Assembly (NCBI RefSeq): GCF_000764305.2
Contig: NW_025936416.1
Coordinates: forward strand, 186,001-250,000
Direction of reading: 5' to 3'
Source of the DNA: Hyalella azteca
Lineage: Eukaryota; Arthropoda; Malacostraca; Amphipoda; Hyalellidae
DNA: 64,000 nt
A model generated the notes under the pieces. That model saw nothing but the letters and a program-made list of their open reading frames with translations. It was not told the origin of the DNA and did not search any database. Shown here in pieces: positions 61,454-64,000 of the stretch. Position numbers and translations under genes: made by a program. Numbering within the stretch: position 1 is the first letter of the stretch; the number at the start of each line of letters is the position of its first letter.

Positions 61454-64000
61454 AGGCAGAATGGAAATACTTCAAGGAATCAATCGACAGGTTTAAGCTT
61501 AGTTTTTTTAAACCTAATTGGAATGAGTTAATATCAAGAATTTAGACAAAGATTATTGGAAGTCATTGATTTATTAAATTAAATATCATTTATTAATCTC
61601 CAATTTAAAAAGACTTCATATCGATTTTCTTTGGTACGCTTTTCCTACTTATTGTGTTATCGTGATTGGAAAAAATTCATCACTAGCTCGTGGTATTTAC
61701 ACCACAATTCTAGAATTAAAATTAAACTCTTGACCGGAAGTATTTTGCAAGCACTGACTCATACCGAACGATTGCTTTGCTCCAACTGTTCTGGTAATCA
61801 GCTTTTTGCATGAAAACAGCCCACAAGTTTATGCACCCGAACATAAAGTTCTGCCAAGAAACTAGTTACGTATAATAAGATTTTAAGTGAACTCGAGTGA
61901 CAACTAGGCCAAAACTGAGATGAAGTGAGGACCTAAACTGTATTCGTATATATATGTATATTTTACAAGTTGTGTAGTTACGTTTACCCACACAATAGTT
62001 ACGCTTTATAATATACCATGTAACTTCCGTTGCCAATGGCTTATTTATTAGTTTATGTGAATTTTATATTTATTTATGACAACATCGTAAAAGAGAATAA
62101 ATGAAATTATATTCTGCGATTCCCTTGTGATGAATCTCTGAATCAATCAAAATGGTTGACAATCTCATTCGGTGAAAGACTCAGTATTTATTGAGAAAAA
62201 AAACTTTATAACTTATAGCTTTCTATATATGTAGAACTTGAAGCTTCCAAAAAAGTCAAGGCCAATATGCCGCTTAGATTTTCTAAAGCTTAACAATGCA
62301 TTTATGAACAAATTATTTAATAATTTTAGTTTTTGATTAGGAATTTCTTTCGTTACACTTTTGCTCTATTACGCGTCAGCTTTCAAGAACGATTTTGCAC
62401 GAGTCGTGCTCTAGCCAAGCTCGATTGATGGTGGGGTCCATTTCTAGAGGGAGCTCGATAAGATCACGCCACGAGAACCCAGAAATGAAAATGGTTCGCC
62501 TTCCTTTGTTGTGATAAGCTTGGAGCGCGTCAAAAATATTCTCTGGGTGCCGCAGAGCAATCAGAAGACTGTAAGAAACAGCACCGACTTCATTACAACT
62601 CAATCATCGATGTTATCAACGATCGAAGCATTAGGGCCACAGACTGACCACTCCGTTCCAGGAATGCCTGCCGATAGCGATTCGCGAGCCCGTGCATGAA
62701 AATAGGGCGAGATTATATGTGTCGGTGCATGTTGTTCAGATGTGAAGCAGTTCATTTATAAAAGCTGTGAAAGAGAAGTTCTCGTAGGACTGACCTTGAT
62801 TATCTTAGAGCAAGAAATAACTGAACATTCTATAATTTTCCTTTCATATTCTTTCCTTGTTTGACGAGAAAAGTTCTCTGTTTTTCGTTTCATTCATGGC
62901 TCCAAGCAAAATATAATAATTGAAAAAATCACTTTCATTGAATTCTCTGTTTTTTTATTGTTTGAGCTATTTAATGTTTTACGACTCAAAAATAATGGTG
63001 CTTCATTTCAACCGCCTAATCGTCAAAAACACGTCTGCTCTATCCAGAAAACCCCCGCAGTGTTCCTCAACTTTCATAATGTTAGTAGCCAGCGCTTCTC
63101 GATTAATAAGGAATGTTCCCTTTATGTAGAGGTTGAAATAAGCATGATTATGATAATATAATAAATTTTTCCTTCGGTTTAGCAATTCATCGTGTAAAAT
63201 GTAAATTGTAGCAATGCACTGACAACTGTATATTTACTTTACGCTGGAGAAAAAATGGGTTTGATATCGAGATCCTCAATATTTTAAACTTTTCCTGTCG
63301 AGAGGAAGCCACTATCTTTTATTTATTTTTTACCACTTGGAAGAAAATTTCCCAATTAAAACCATGAAACAAAGAGCCTTTGACAGTAAAACGATTAATA
63401 TGGCGCGTATTTATATAGGGGCATCTGCTAATTCACAATGGACTTTTTTAATTAATAAAATTAATTCCTTTTTGCTTGAATGGTGAGTGTGGGAGGCCTT
63501 AAAAAAAAAAAACTTAAAATAGTAAAAATATTGCGGAGTAATAGAACAGTCGAAAAGTAATTCCAACTATAACCTTTTCCTTCTTCTAAACTCTTCTCAG
63601 AGGGCGACGGATACCACAGGCAACTACTATTAATTACTTGCTTTTGAGAGAAATTATTCAGATTGCTAAAATGCCCGTATTAAGTCCGTTCAATTCTGAA
63701 GTTGGATTTGCTGAATTAATTTATTCGACCCTACTAGCAAATAACATTATAGCAACGTCGTATACGAGTTAATTTCTTTGAAACAACGCATAATCAACGT
63801 TATATCAGCGTTAAATGGTCTGTGGGGTGCTTTACTGTCTTGTTAACATATGATGTAGTCGCATCCACGTCAGTGATAGATTTTTTAAGCCAATAGTATA
63901 TTTATTAAGTTATAAGAGTAAGTTAATGATATTATTTTTTTAAGTTGTTAATAAATGAATGAATGTCATATTTTTTATTTCATTTTTCTTATTTCTAACT
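61454..64000. other. AT-rich stretch apart from a GC-richer patch at 62.37-62.70 kb
   Basis: Nothing recognisable outside the patch described separately. The last 800 bp are simple AT-rich DNA. Confidence 0.55.
62376..62603 (-). CDS. Putative exon-like open frame, function unknown
   Basis: 75 codons on the minus strand, opening right after a stop with no ATG and ending TGA at 62376, in a patch of about 50% GC. Contains RHPENIFDALQAYHNKG, RRTIFISGFSWRDLIELPL and MDPTINRAWLEHDSCKIVL, a residue mix typical of folded protein. Just upstream a different minus frame starts with ATG at about 62697 (MHGLANRYRQAFLERSGQ) and stays open to the overlap, so the two could be one decayed gene with a frameshift, or two exons. 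I do not recognise the family. Confidence 0.3.
   Translation of the reverse strand: MSCNEVGAVSYSLLIALRHPENIFDALQAYHNKGRRTIFISGFSWRDLIELPLEMDPTINRAWLEHDSCKIVLES

Overview
The window looks like nuclear DNA from an animal, most likely an arthropod. It is AT-rich, has no operon-like packing, and its longest open frame without a stop is only about 150 codons. It carries remnants of eukaryotic transposons: a Penelope-like retroelement, a non-LTR retrotransposon, a solo LTR and several short dispersed repeat families. I found no complete protein-coding gene, no rRNA and no convincing tRNA. It is best read as intergenic or intronic sequence packed with decayed mobile DNA, plus a few isolated open frames that could be exons.

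Layout. From 3.3 to 4.55 kb lies a broken Penelope-like element on the minus strand: RT C-terminus, GIY-YIG endonuclease and a hammerhead-like 3' motif, with an unrelated ~300 bp repeat inserted in it. A 37-bp minisatellite at 9.6 kb runs into a gap. At 9.93-10.37 kb is a retrotransposed fragment with a 14-bp target duplication. A 22-bp minisatellite lies at 24.3 kb, a non-LTR RT C-terminal fragment at 26.3 kb, a solo LTR at 27.5 kb, a nested short transposon at 33.0 kb, and a possible serine-protease-like exon at 33.66 kb. From 45.7 to 51.8 kb the scaffold consists of contigs separated by single Ns that repeat sequence already present at 24-38 kb. A second 37-bp minisatellite lies at 55.2 kb. 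One short family, called family A here, occurs eight times (6.6, 24.8, 31.3, 50.3, 51.8, 58.2, 58.4 and 61.3 kb) and carries a variable CCGT/CTGT core.

Assembly warning. Two perfect 38-bp Nextera mate-pair junction adapters (11094 and 47521) and one half adapter (47791) are embedded in the sequence. Five single Ns (9765, 14803, 45703, 47520, 50523) mark joins. The duplicated blocks at 45.7-51.8 kb come in the reverse order of their partners at 24-38 kb, yet each keeps the same orientation. This fits unmerged second-haplotype contigs better than one biological duplication. Linkage across these points should not be trusted.

The most interesting biology is the Penelope-like remnant with its candidate hammerhead motif and nested insertion, the family A and family C repeats (C sits inside A with an 8-bp near-duplication), and the open frame at 33.66 kb, which resembles the chymotrypsin fold but has Ser where the catalytic His would be.
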